In this document: positions 35,403 to 46,340 of the stretch, piece by piece
Position numbering within the stretch: position 1 is the stretch's first letter
Layout: each line of letters begins with the position of its first letter
From: Moringa oleifera
Taxonomy: Eukaryota; Streptophyta; Magnoliopsida; Brassicales; Moringaceae
Length of the DNA: 64,000 nt
Assembly: GCA_021397835.1 (NCBI GenBank)
Contig: JAJFZO010000609.1
Span: 10,108,001 to 10,172,000, forward strand
Direction of reading: 5' to 3'
Translations under genes and position numbers: made by a program
Notes under the pieces: model-generated
Seen by the model: the letters and a program-made list of their open reading frames with translations, nothing else
What the model was told of the DNA's origin: nothing
Databases searched by the model: none

Positions 35403-37063
35403 CTACAGGCCCTGATCAATGAGGTAATCCCCCAACCTCTCCACAATCATGTTGCACTGTCCAGGAGTCACAGGTTCTTCATAGATGCCGAACACAAGAG
35501 CTTGACTAGTCTTCTTTACAGTGACGCCTCCAGATCCCTACCAATCCAAATTAGATGTTTTAATTGAAGTAAATAAAGGAAGGTAGAAAGCTGTTGTAAC
35601 ATTAGCCACACAAACTCCTCTAGAGACTTTCTTTCCAGTAAATTCTCTAAATGGGAAAACAGAGTTCTGTCTTTCCCACCTACAAGCAAGTTGTACAAGG
35701 CATCTTTAAGTTAAGATCAAATACTTCTTTTTTAACAAAATTTACAGATACTTTTGGCTTTTAGTTCAGATTAATCACCTTCTTTCCACGGATGACAGCT
35801 CCAGCCTCTCCCTGAATTACCATGTACTTTGTGCCTCCAAGGTGCAAGCCTGTAGGGGCAAGGTGACCTGGTTCGTCAAAATCTTTCATGATGTCAGTGA
35901 CCTCCTGAGGCTTGAACTGTAGAAAGAGATGCAAATCAAAAGCAAACCAGATCAGGGATCATTGAGTTCGGAAATTCTGATACATGAAAATGCATACAGA
36001 TGACTGTAATGACATCTCATCTTGGAAATCATAATACATGAAAACAAACACCAATAAGACAATAACACGCAATCAGAAGACAATGAGACACAGTAAAAAA
36101 TAGGATGAGAAATTCTTGATTCAGTTCATAGTCTCTGTGGAACATGTATAAACATGTGGCATTTGATACAGAGCTTAACTGATGAAAGGCATGGGTTCAA
36201 CAGGTAACCAGTGGCAGACATGCTTCCTTTCATATAAAGAGATTATTATCAGAAAAGAAAAAGCCATTAGTCAATGCTGAAATTTTATATGTTTCTCAAA
36301 TTGGAAGAAGCAAAAGCAGCTAGTAAATCATATTAATAAACTGATATGATATTCACACATGATTTACAATGATCTATATAGATTGATTTATAAATGAAAC
36401 ACTTAATGACATCAGTTGTAGGTTCCTAAGAAGAACAATACTTCAAAATTATGGTAGTCCTTTTCTTTTTTTTTTTTAGGCAAATTGACAGCTATTAAAG
36501 CACATCCATTAAGACGGAGTCCATTTTACCAGACCATCAAAAAATATCATCTATACGCATAAGATAGATATTCAAAGTATAGAACCTCACACAAACAGAA
36601 GATCAAATAGGAAGGAAAAAGAATTAAACTAACTTATAATACTGAAAATCTGCAGCAAATCAATCAAAAAAGAAAATCAAAACCACTCACATTACAACAG
36701 AACGGATTGAGTGCCCCTCATAGAAATAAAACCACTCACGCAAAACGAAATGCAACCACATTGATATATGAGTCATCGATCTAGCCATAACATCCACGGA
36801 TTCAGGCTCAAAAAGAAAGGGAAAAACCGATCCGCGACAGAGATGGCGATCACCAGAAAAATGCAGCCAGATAAAAATAAATCGCAAATGCAGTATAAAT
36901 TATTAGCATAAGAAATAAAAACGACGACAGTGACCTGAGGGAAGCTGGCACTCTGAGCCCAGACGCTACCGTCGTGGCCAATGATGGCTGCAGCAGTGAG
37001 ATGCTGGCCTTGGCCATCAATATCGCACATCAGGTGATCATCAACATAAGTTTGCCACGACAT
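35403..37063 (-). CDS. Profilin, copy 2 (133 aa)
   Basis: Second actin-monomer-binding profilin. Exons 37063-36935, 35916-35779 and 35537-35403 give 402 nt, 133 residues. Start [17 protein letters not shown] and end [15 protein letters not shown] match copy 1; exons 2 and 3 are identical in length to those of copy 1 (138 and 135 nt), and exon 1 is 6 nt longer because of GQGQHL where copy 1 has GNHL. Differences are concentrated in exon 2 and the ends of exon 3 (for example [17 protein letters not shown] against [17 protein letters not shown]). The same intron positions, strand and adjacency indicate a tandem duplication, already old judging by the divergence and the unrelated introns. Confidence 0.97.
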
Positions 37064-38131
37064 TTTGTTGTTCCTGTATCTCTTACTCTTCTCTCTCTCG
37101 GTCTTGCTCGTAAACTCTCTCTCTCCGTCCCAGTATTCCTACTTGTACTCTGTTGCTGTTTCGATTGTTGGACTATGGAGGTTTGCTGCGTTTGTATGGG
37201 CGTGTGTATATATTGGGAATAGAACCCCCGAGATGGTCATATGGTGTTAGAGGGTGTTTGATATATAGGGAGCGAAGAGTAAGGTGGGAGCTTTGAACAG
37301 CGAGTGATGGGATTGATGCATTCTCAGCCGTCCGTTTTGCTTGATTCAATGACTGCCATTCACGTCCGCCTTTATTTTAGCTCAACGTTTACTCACGTGG
37401 AATTTACTCCACAACTCCTCTTTCTATCCTTGCCTTCTATTTTTTGCCCTCTCACTGCTCCCATGTCTGCCCCTTAATTTCCTCGCTCATATTCATTAAT
37501 TTCCTTTTTATTTTCAGAAAGAAAACTTCTTTTCCTTCTTTTTTTTTTCTTTTTTGGGCAATTGCAATTATTGGCTGATTTGATGCTAAATAATTAACCC
37601 AATCTCGTCTCACTTTGGGCACTGCTTTTTCTTTCTAGCCTGGCAAGAATCCTGAATCAGAATTCTTCATACAATTATCAAGATCCTCACCCTTTTAAAT
37701 CATCAAATTTTAGTAAATAATAGTTAAAACTTTTCAAAAGAATCTTCAAAATTTTGGCAACTTTTTTTTATAATTTATTATGTTAATGCAACATAATAAA
37801 TAAATAAATAAATAAATAATTTTAAGCATCAGTTTACTAACTTTGATGGAGAACATGAAACTGGAAGTTCTGGTAGGGCTGCAACAACGCATCCATCAAT
37901 AATTGCTTGTAACAATTCCTCAATTTGACATATTTCTTTTAGATAAATTCTCCTTAGAAAATATAACAGCTTGTACAACAAGAATGTTAAGAGTGATAAC
38001 AGTATAAGGAATCAAGAACAACCATTTCAACTGTAAATCCATGGTACCTGGACACTTGCATCAGCTGGAAAACCCTAATGACACAGGACCCATTACTTGT
38101 CTACTTCAGATACATTCAGGTAGAAAAATAG
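37064..38131. other. Intergenic: profilin 2 promoter and Derlin 3' flank
   Basis: The leader of profilin 2 is CT-rich (37080-37130). CCCTATATATC on the minus strand at about 37259-37270 is a possible TATA box. Further right is ordinary sequence without coding potential, ending in the Derlin 3' UTR. Confidence 0.5.
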
Positions 38132-41100
38132 TTAATCACTAAGTCGATATGATCTCCCTCGAAACGCCGTGCTGGCATTCCTTTCAGGCTGGGCATGACT
38201 GCTTGTTGGAGCTCCAATTCTCCACCTTGCAACTATTTTATGTCTATATAACAGTCAAGAAATATTAAACAGTAGAATGAAATTTATGAAAGACAACAGA
38301 AAATGGTGGCATGAACTTAACCTAGCATTCACACTATTCTTCCAGAAATATCTTTCAAGTTTGATTTCAGTTTTCATCATCGTCTTCAGCCAAAACAAAA
38401 AAAAAAAAAAAAAAAGAGGGGGCGGTGGAATAAAGAACCAGGCAACAAATATAGCCAAAAAAGTGAAGATAAAAAAAAGGACAACATTTGAGAGGCTGTG
38501 ATCTAAGCTGAATGGCAACATAAAACGTGGGTTTCAGGAATAAAGGATGGCTGCAGAGGACAGAATAGATGTGAGCTGATGATGCGGTTAATAACTTACC
38601 TTCTGCATTCCATCATGATGCGATAACCTTCCGGTACAGAAAGAAAAAAAACTTGTGGTGCCATGATAAGATCTATAAATGAGTAAAAAGTGCTAGAATT
38701 GCATGTGCACGTGAGTGAGTGAGAGAGAGAGGCGATGTCCCTAACAGTGGCTTCACATAGGACGCAATAAAGCAAACAACAGCGAAAAAACCACTAAACC
38801 ATACATTTTCACCTTTATGAACCATTTAAGGCAAGGATACACCCACTTCGGAGTCTTCAACAAGTTCTTTCCAGTGGCAAGTGGATGCAATACAGTTAGA
38901 AAGTAATATAAATGTCCTGTAATTATCCCAAGCAGATCTGGCATGAGAGGAGAACCAAAGATAACATCCAAAGCAAGCATTGCCCATGGTAGATAAAATG
39001 CCTGCAAGTAATAAAAATTTTGATATGATACTGTTCTAAGAGCATTTGAAGACCAGCTTGGAAGAGCTTACAGAATATACACATAAGAAAGCTGCTTGTA
39101 CCTTAAGTGTGACAAGGCCATATATGTTGATTTGGGCATTAGGAAATTCTCTACTCCAGACATAGAGAAGCATGAAGACCAGTGATATCCCTAAGAAACC
39201 AGACCAAAATATGGGGATGGCTGACAATACCTAAAAATATGGACTAGATATTAGCATACACCTTCTAGAACCAAATAATTACTGATGAAGTGCCTGTGAC
39301 TTGCAGAAGTTTTGAATGTGAATCAATCTATAACTGAAAATTTCAATCATGTTAACTTGCTTTTAAAAATAAGTAAATAAGTAATGAACTCTTATGGAAA
39401 AAAAAGGTAAATGAATAATTAAGCCCCCAAGAGAACCCGTAACCAAAATTACTTCTGACCCCCGTAATCATAAAGCTGAACAAAATGAACACAATTTCAC
39501 TAACCAATAGCGTTAACGATCCAAAGATTATCATCCACAAAAAATCTGCTGTCCGCCTTTCAAAGGGTCCCTTCTCAAGTTGGACTCCATATCTTGCACT
39601 GTAGAGTTATGAAGTGTCACAGTTCAAAGTGTTAGTCCTAAGGGGAAAAAGAATAAGGTTCCCTTGTTGTAATCACTAGAAACACATTGTTATTGCGGAT
39701 TGAAATAAGACATTACAATGCATCAGACTGGAAGCTATCAAACTAGTACTTACATCATCAATAACCGTATCCCAAAGTTTATAGAGAATCCACCAAGAAA
39801 AAAGAAGTTTGTGATCAACCTCCAAACCTACAAAACATATTTCAAATAACAAAAGTTTCCTACTGGCTCGCTGAATATTTAAACTGATTTCCTGGAGATT
39901 TATATAAAGAAATAAAAACTTGAAAGGGAATATGTGCAAAAAAGAACTCCCAATCACAGCATGCATGGGAATGCATTCTGCGTCCATGCTTTGTCAGCAT
40001 GACACAGAGAGATAGAGACAAAGACAGAGACAAACAGAGACAGAGTGCAAATGGCCTCCAACAAATCTCAAAGGGGAACAGCTGATACAGACAGTCCACT
40101 ATGTAGCACAAGTTCGTCATGCACCCTCATAGAGACCCTTGTATTACATGACATATTAAAAAAGGAGGACAGAGTTTGGTGTATTTCTCTGCAGAACAAC
40201 TTAAAATCTGCAGTCCCCAGAGAATGGCCTAATATGGGAAAGGAAACATATTTATAGACCTCAAACCATGGAAAAATGACGAAATACTTGTAGTTGTCAT
40301 GGGATGGCTACCAGAATTCAACAAATTATTTGTTAATTCTATTGGAAATGTTGGAGTCCACATACTATGTCATGCATCTTTTTATGCTGACAGTACAACT
40401 CCTACTCTATACATTTAAAGGGAAAACTCAAATGCATTCAACAACCAAAAGGTGAGAAATACAATAACTCATGAGTGGAAAAATGAAATAAAGGTGTAAT
40501 TCTAGCGCAGTCGTGAGTTTCTTGACTGCCTGGTTTGAGCTGTTGGTGTGCTTGACACACTGCTTCCAAGTGCAAGACTCAGCTCTGCATGAAGCGCAAC
40601 AGTAAGTGTCCGACAGTCGCAACATGCATGACTGCCTGTAGAGTTCTTCAGAAAAGAAACCTTGTCATGAAGCCCCTTTATCAAATTAGTGACATCTAAC
40701 AGCGTAAGTAGTAACAGAGTCCTTAAGTCCACATACCACAGAAGAGCTGCCTTATACATCAACTTTCTAGAATTAGAACATGTTAAATTATAACATTTCA
40801 TAAGAGACAGCAAACATGACAATGCTTGTGATTGTATCGAATAAAGCAATTCAACTTCTTCTTTAAGATCCATAGATACTGAATTTTACCTGAAAACGTC
40901 GGAAGACATCTTCATATAACAATGCAATATACCTAAGATTAAGCATTCCCAATTGATATGCTGTAGTGACCAACAGGCACAAAGTCCCATAACCCTTGCT
41001 TATAGGTGGAAGAGATTCATAGTACCTGAAATGAACAATAGAGTGCTGCAATGTTAAATGAAATCAGGCAAAAGAAAGTTAAGCTACAACATATATATGC

Positions 41101-42301
41101 ACTCTCACATACACACTTGCAAACACACATAACTGAAATATCATTGACCACTAATCAAGCTGTATAAAAAACAGAATGCAGAGGACCTAATTTACTTTTA
41201 TCAGTATCCCTGCTCCGTCATAAAGCAGACGCACAAAGGTTTTATAAAGAACAAAACATCAATCATCATGTAAGCTAACGTTGCCTTACTCTTTCTCAAA
41301 TTCATGGTCTTAACACAACAAGCATCATAAGCTTCATCTTCAAATTTCTCTAGTCCAGAGATAGTTAATTACCATAGATATCATGTTAAGCAAGATCAGT
41401 TGTAGTTTTTATTACCTCAAAGAATAAGCCACTGTATGGTCATTATCAGTGGTATAACGGCCAACTGGGGGATCAATTATGCACGAAACCAAGCAATCAA
41501 ATATGTTATGAGATACAGACAGAACTCACCATTCTGCAACATCCATGTGAGACTCAAATTCCAAATATCAAAGAGACAAGCGGACTATGGCTGTGTTGGT
41601 AGCTAGTAACACTTGGTAATTTAACGAGGATGAAATATAATTTAACAAGGTCAAATATTCAATAAGCCCAACACACTTGATGTACTCCTTCTACTCGTTC
41701 CTGCAACCTTTTTCCAGGATATCATAAACAGGCAAATGGATAATATAATAACCAAACACTTTCTTTTTTGGGTTCAATTACCTTTCTATACATAAAGTCA
41801 TCAAGTTTGGATTAAAGAAAACAATACACATCTCCCTAGTTCACTCAAAAGAGATTTTACTAAGTGGAAAATCTATTGAGATAAGGCACCATGAAACCAA
41901 CATAGATTTCATTTCTAACCCTGGGAAGACAATAGAAATTGATGTTCGAATATGGTTTTTCCTCAAATTAAGCAAGAGGATCTAAAATTTTTCATAAACC
42001 AGAAACTTGCACACATAAAGGAAGGCTAAATGAAATGCAGATTGTGAAGAATTAGCTCTGCAGAATGAGAAACCACCACAACAATGAATTCAAAGATTCA
42101 TGGTCTCAACTCAAGTTCCTAGCCAGAACACATTTAATCAAAAACATCAGTATAAGCACCCAAAACAGAGAATCACGAAACCAAATGAGAATAAATCTCA
42201 GCAAGAGAACAAAACTAAAATATAGATAAAAACTTTAAATTAAAATATTCTATAAAAAAATATCGTAAGAGAAGACGGCATTACTCAGCAGGACTAGACA
42301 T
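38132..42301 (-). CDS. DER1: Derlin-1-type ER membrane protein
   Basis: Rhomboid-like pseudoprotease of the ER membrane that takes part in export of misfolded proteins for degradation (ERAD). Exons: 42301-42285, 41025-40890, 39827-39754, 39598-39505, 39230-39102, 39001-38841, 38243-38132; 723 nt, 240 residues. Family sequence is continuous across all junctions: MSSPAEYYESLPPISKGYG, VWRLITNFFFLGGFSINFG, YGVQLEKGPFERRTADFLWM, FPNAQINIYGLVTLKAFYLPW, DLLGIITGHLYYFLTVLHPL, then a short polar tail ending in TAFRGRSYRLSD. WR and GxxxG-type features of Derlins are present (WRLI, GIITGHLYYF). It lacks the long Gly-rich tail of Arabidopsis DER1, so it resembles the shorter form found in other plants. 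The first coding exon is only 17 nt, followed by a 1.26-kb intron. The promoter has three CACGTG cores. Confidence 0.95.
38397..38422. repeat. A19-G(n) homopolymer junction in Derlin intron
   Basis: Nineteen A then GA and five G, within the last intron of the minus-strand Derlin gene. Confidence 0.88.
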
Positions 42302-43667
42302 GGCAGGTGTTAGAAGATAAATTCGAACGAAACCTCCAACTTAAGAGACCTTAATCCAAGGAGGAGCAGGAGCGCGAGGGTCAGAAAGAAAAAGAGAACG
42401 AAACCTCCAAATTGGCAGACTGGTTAGCTGTCCGTCGGAGTGCCCTCCCAGAAAGTTCTCTTTCTTGCTGGTTAATTCATGTCGGCACGTGCAGACCACG
42501 TGAGGCATGAAATACGATTTGGCCCACGTATATTAGGTTCCAGGACCATTCTCCCCCTTGCTTAGGCCTCCTTACTAAATTGGTAACACGTTTCATGGGC
42601 CAAGCCCACGTGCACTGACAGACTATAACACCATATTAGAGATTTAAATTTATATTTTAAAAAAATCAAACCAGCTTTTAAATTATATTATTAAACAAAA
42701 ATAAAATCTAATCATTAATTTAAAATTTGAGTATAATTTAATTATTATTATTTTTCTATTTTTTAAGGAATCCTTGGTGCGGTTAGTAATTTTTCCAAGG
42801 GAGATTAAAGTGCATATTAATGGGTTTCATCCACCTGCGCCAGATCATGATAAAGTGTGTTTTTTAAAAAATAAAATCGGGTGTTGGGGGATGATCATGA
42901 TAAGTGGTATGGTTGGCAAAAGAGATGGGCCAGTGGCGGTAGTGGTCGGACCACCCGACCCACTCCGGTCTGACTAAGAGATAGTGGACCCAAATGGCTT
43001 GCCTGTCTGCCAACTTCTTGCTGATATCATACGCCTGCCTGGATTCTGCTTGCACGAGCAACACTAAGAAAACACCACTAGCCGAGGGGGGAAAAAAAAA
43101 AGACATAAACAATATTCATCGAAAGTCAAAATTTAGGACCACTTTACCGTTTTTATCCAATCATGATAATCCTGATAATAGTTATATGATCCACAAAAAT
43201 GGCATTGTTTTGGGTTGATATAATTAAATTGTTTAATTTACGGCTTTGGAGTAAAGAAAATAATCAACCCGTGATAAGATACTTTTATGTTTAAATTAAT
43301 TTTATATCTTATTTGAAAGACATTTATAAAAATTTTATTATAGTTTTATAAGATAATATACATTTCCAACATAAAATGTGTTTTTATTTTATTAAATTAC
43401 ATTTTTAATAAATATTTCATATATTTAAATTTTATCATATTTTATTAATAAATTTATAGACAGCATAAAACTATGATACTTATGAGATAATATTGAGGAG
43501 TTTGAAAATTGATTTAAGAGAATTTAATATATTTTTGATAATATTAATTTTACCCTATTGCATTTTAGGGAGAGTAAATTGATAGCTTTTTGGCATTTAC
43601 AAAATTTTGTGTCATGATATTATGTTGCCAGTTATGGGATGGTCGGTCTAATTATGATATTTCCTTT
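42302..43667. other. Intergenic: Derlin promoter and AT-rich flank
   Basis: Apart from the G-box cluster, 42640-42770 and 43220-43660 are AT-rich. 42770-43110 has balanced composition but no recognisable coding motif on either strand. Confidence 0.5.
42486..42612 (-). promoter_or_regulatory. G-box cluster in the Derlin promoter
   Basis: CACGTG occurs at 42486-42491, 42497-42502 and 42607-42612, between 185 and 310 bases upstream of the Derlin ATG. Between them GATTTGGCCCACG (42516-42528) resembles ERSE-II (ATTGG-N-CCACG) with one mismatch. G-box/UPRE-type sites bind bZIP factors, including those of the unfolded-protein response; that use here is inference. Confidence 0.45.
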
Positions 43668-43854
43668 TATCAATAAATTTTTGAGTAATTAACTTTGATA
43701 AATATGGTCATTAACAAAAAACAACTAGCATTTATTATTTTTTGATATATTGAATTTTTTCTTTTAAGTTTATTTATTTTTTAGTTATTTTTTAAAAAAT
43801 TTTAAATAATTTTGAATTTTATTTTGTTTTCGTATTTTATACTCTTAATGATTG

Positions 43855-44085
43855 GATTGAATGCCTTATTTGTCCACCCAGGAGAGAATGCTCACGAAAG
43901 AGACCCAGGGAACGCTTGAGATCTTCCTTTGTTTTCCTGTTTTTTCTTGGAAAGAGGAGGTTTTGAGAGAGAAAAAGGGAAAGAGAGAAGTAAAAGAAGA
44001 AGAAGAATGCCAAAGGCGTGAGGATTATCATATAAATAGCCGTCAACGATCATATTCTGAAGGCATGCATGAGGCATGTCATGTA
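43855..44085 (+). pseudogene. CCCH zinc-finger gene fragment, copy 1
   Basis: A frame through 43870-43915 reads LFVHPGENAHERDPGN, matching the family sequence FVHPGENARRRDPRKF that follows the first zinc-binding motif of plant RR-type tandem CCCH proteins. A one-base shift lies between the TGC codon and this stretch and a TGA follows after about 17 codons. Downstream sequence (GTTTTGAGAGAG ... GGCATGCATGAGGC) is shared with copy 2, showing that both derive from one already-broken ancestor. Confidence 0.75.
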
Positions 44086-44497
44086 TGCCTTCAAAATATG
44101 AAAGATCCCATTAGAGAAAGTTTTAGTAGCTAAGAAACCCTCATTTAGGCCTATTTGACATTAAGACTTAAAATAGTTGGACTATGTGGTTATGCCCACT
44201 CAAATCAAAAGTAAAAAACAACAAGCTCCCATCATAGTTACTAATGGCAAATCATATCTTGTTCATCATCTCCCTTATACATTTCTTATGACTCCATCTA
44301 GGTAAACTATTAGAATCTATTGACAATTGGCAAGAGTTGCATGAGCAGCACTACTGCATAACAATGGTAGGCCGAAATATCATCATCAACATCACTTGTT
44401 TGCAGAGCAACTAACGAATTATACACAAGTAGAAACATCTTATAAAAGGGTTTAACTAAAACATTAAATACAAAGATTTCAAAAGATTTTAAACAAA

Positions 44498-45130
44498 AAG
44501 GCTTACCATATTAAGGTTGATGTGCATCGCACATATGGCATGGATAAAAGCATTGCCTTTCGTTGTGCTACTTTCAATGGATCTGTTAATGCAACACATG
44601 TCATTAAGCTGCTTTTATCTAAGGGCGCTGATCCAAACTACATTGATGCCAATGGTTATCATCTTGTTGATGTTATCTTTAATCATACAAAGCTCCAAAT
44701 ATGACAATTTATCTAGAAGAACTACTCACAGGCAGTGCTTCTACTTGCTTTATAAGAAGGAAGGAAACTAAAGGTGTGCATTAATAGCTCAAATTCTGAC
44801 TCGCTTATTCTTTCTTCCTCACCAAAGAATGAGTCCTCACATTTTCCTCTTGATTATCTTCTCCAGTGGCTTTAAAATGTAACAAGATTTCTGCTAGCTC
44901 TGCAATGGAGAAGAAAAAGTACCTACTTGATTCATCGATACTTGACGTAAAGAATAGCATTTATGCAATAGGTGAGTTTTGTAATTTCTCTTTCAAGGTT
45001 CGCCTTTGCTCACACGCATACTCCCATGACTAGATTGAATGCCCTTTTGTCCACCCAGGATAAAATGCTTGTAGAAGAGACCCACGAAAATTTCATTATA
45101 GTTATGTGTCATGTCCTGATTTTCGCACAA
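44498..45130 (+). pseudogene. Ankyrin/CCCH zinc-finger gene, broken copy 2
   Basis: Decayed member of the plant family with ankyrin repeats followed by an RR-type tandem CCCH zinc finger (the C3H30/OXS2, C3H56, C3H66 group). 44515-44701 encodes an ankyrin repeat: VDVHRTYGMDKSIAFRCA, then VIKLLLSKGADPNYIDANGY. After a TGA and frame changes, the linker motif EKKKYLLDSSI..VKNSIYA appears at about 44905-44970, then the RR zinc motif C-x5-H-x4-C-x3-H at 45007-45054 with all four ligands kept but a TAG (45031-45033) where the family has Trp and a TAA (45061-45063) where it has Glu, then RRDPRKFHYSYVSCPDFR. The rest of the gene, including the following zinc fingers and the N-terminus, is missing. 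Confidence 0.85.
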
Positions 45131-45345
45131 TCCAGTCCCTTAAGATCTTACTCTATTTTCTTGTTTATTCTTCGAACATAAAAGTTTTCATCCAATTTGC
45201 TTTCTCAAAAAATAAAAGAAAGTTTTGAGAGAAGAAAGGAAAAAAAAAACAAAAGAAAAGGGAGAGTGTTGCAGGCGTGAGCCTTATCGTTTGAATAACC
45301 TCTAATGGTTATATTTTAAAGGCATGCGTAAGACTTGTTTGGTTT
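45030..45345 (+). repeat. Second copy of the direct repeat within the block
   Basis: Matches 43850-44085 in the same orientation: GATTGAATGCC, TTGTCCACCCAGGA, GAGACCCA, AGTTTTGAGAGA, AGGCGTGAG and AAGGCATGC occur in the same order, with a longer interior in this copy. It overlaps the 3' part of CCCH pseudogene copy 2. Confidence 0.75.
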
Positions 45346-46149
45346 TCTCATTTAAATAAAAATTGTAATTTATTAATTGATTTTATCATTATTTTTAAAT
45401 TTAAAATAATTTTAATTTTAAAATATTTAATTTAATAAAAATATTAAAATTTTAAAACTTACAAATTATTTAAAATTAAAAATTCTCACAAAAAATTTGA
45501 AACTTTATACCACAAGTAAAAATTCACAAAGCTACAAATGTATTTTAAAATAATATTGATTTTTTTGATGTTTTAAAAAAAATCATAATAATGCAATAAC
45601 AAACAAATTTCAAAGAAAAATATAAAAACTCAACCAAGAAAATTAAATTAAAATACTAAAAGAAAATAAAATTCAAAATTATCTAAAAAGTTAAAAATAA
45701 CTAAAAAATAAACTTAAAAGAAAAAAATCCAATAAATCAAGAAAATAATAAATGCTAGATTTTACCTTCTATCAGTAAATTTTTGAGTAATTAACTTTTA
45801 TTTAACCACTAATGCAATGAGAATTATGATCAAAATCAATAATTAATGAGAAAAACATAGATTATTGATTTATTAATCTTTTCATGATGATTAATTGCAT
45901 GCTTTAAGTCATCACTGGGGAAAGGGTCATCCCTGTTTGGGATGTCATAATTTAACATTCATTTCTTTCAATAATTGTATTAGCCATGCTATAGTCAAGA
46001 TTTTTACTCTACTTTTTTTAGTAAAAGATTTAAATTTTATAGTAAATGTATTAAAAAAATCTTAAATGTTATCCAAATAATAATCTATATATCAAAATTT
46101 CAATTGCTTTAATTTTATATTTAAATTTTTAATTTAATTTAAATTTTAT

Positions 46150-46340
46150 CAAAAATTTTAAATATAAAAATATTGAAATTAAAATTTTATAAAAATATTT
46201 TTGACTTATATTTTTCATAAAAAAATATTCAAACTATCATTACAAAAAATTAAAAAATTAATATAATTTTTTAAATTTATATTATCAAAAAAATTACAAA
46301 AAATAGTTCGGAAATGAAAAAATTATTCAACTTCCACAGA
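46150..46340. repeat. AT-rich dispersed fold-back repeat, left-arm copy
   Basis: AAATATTCAAACTATCATTA followed by ACAAAAAATT, TATATTATCAAAAAAATTAC and AAAAAATAGTTCGG, in the same order as the copies at 24.1 and 59.6 kb. Confidence 0.6.

Larger units (their letters stand above)
43668..45799. mobile_element. Inverted-repeat-bounded block carrying CCCH-gene fragments
   Basis: Outer direct repeats at 43668-43697 and 45770-45799 share TAAATTTTTGAGTAATTAAC in the same orientation. Just inside, 43725-43845 and 45640-45758 are inverted copies of each other: both contain (one as reverse complement) CTAGCATTTATTATTTT, CTTTTAAGTTTATT and ATAATTTTGAATTTTATTTT, about 85% alike over 120 bases by eye. Enclosed are two diverged copies of part of a plant ankyrin/CCCH zinc-finger gene. 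This layout fits a gene-fragment-capturing DNA transposon or a fold-back composite, but no transposase and no clean short target duplication is seen, so the class is open. Confidence 0.45.

Noticed and set aside
44150..44330. Possible retrotransposon coding remnant between the two CCCH fragments
   Set aside because: A frame gives a stretch with several His and Tyr residues, but I could match it to no gag, protease, integrase or reverse-transcriptase motif.
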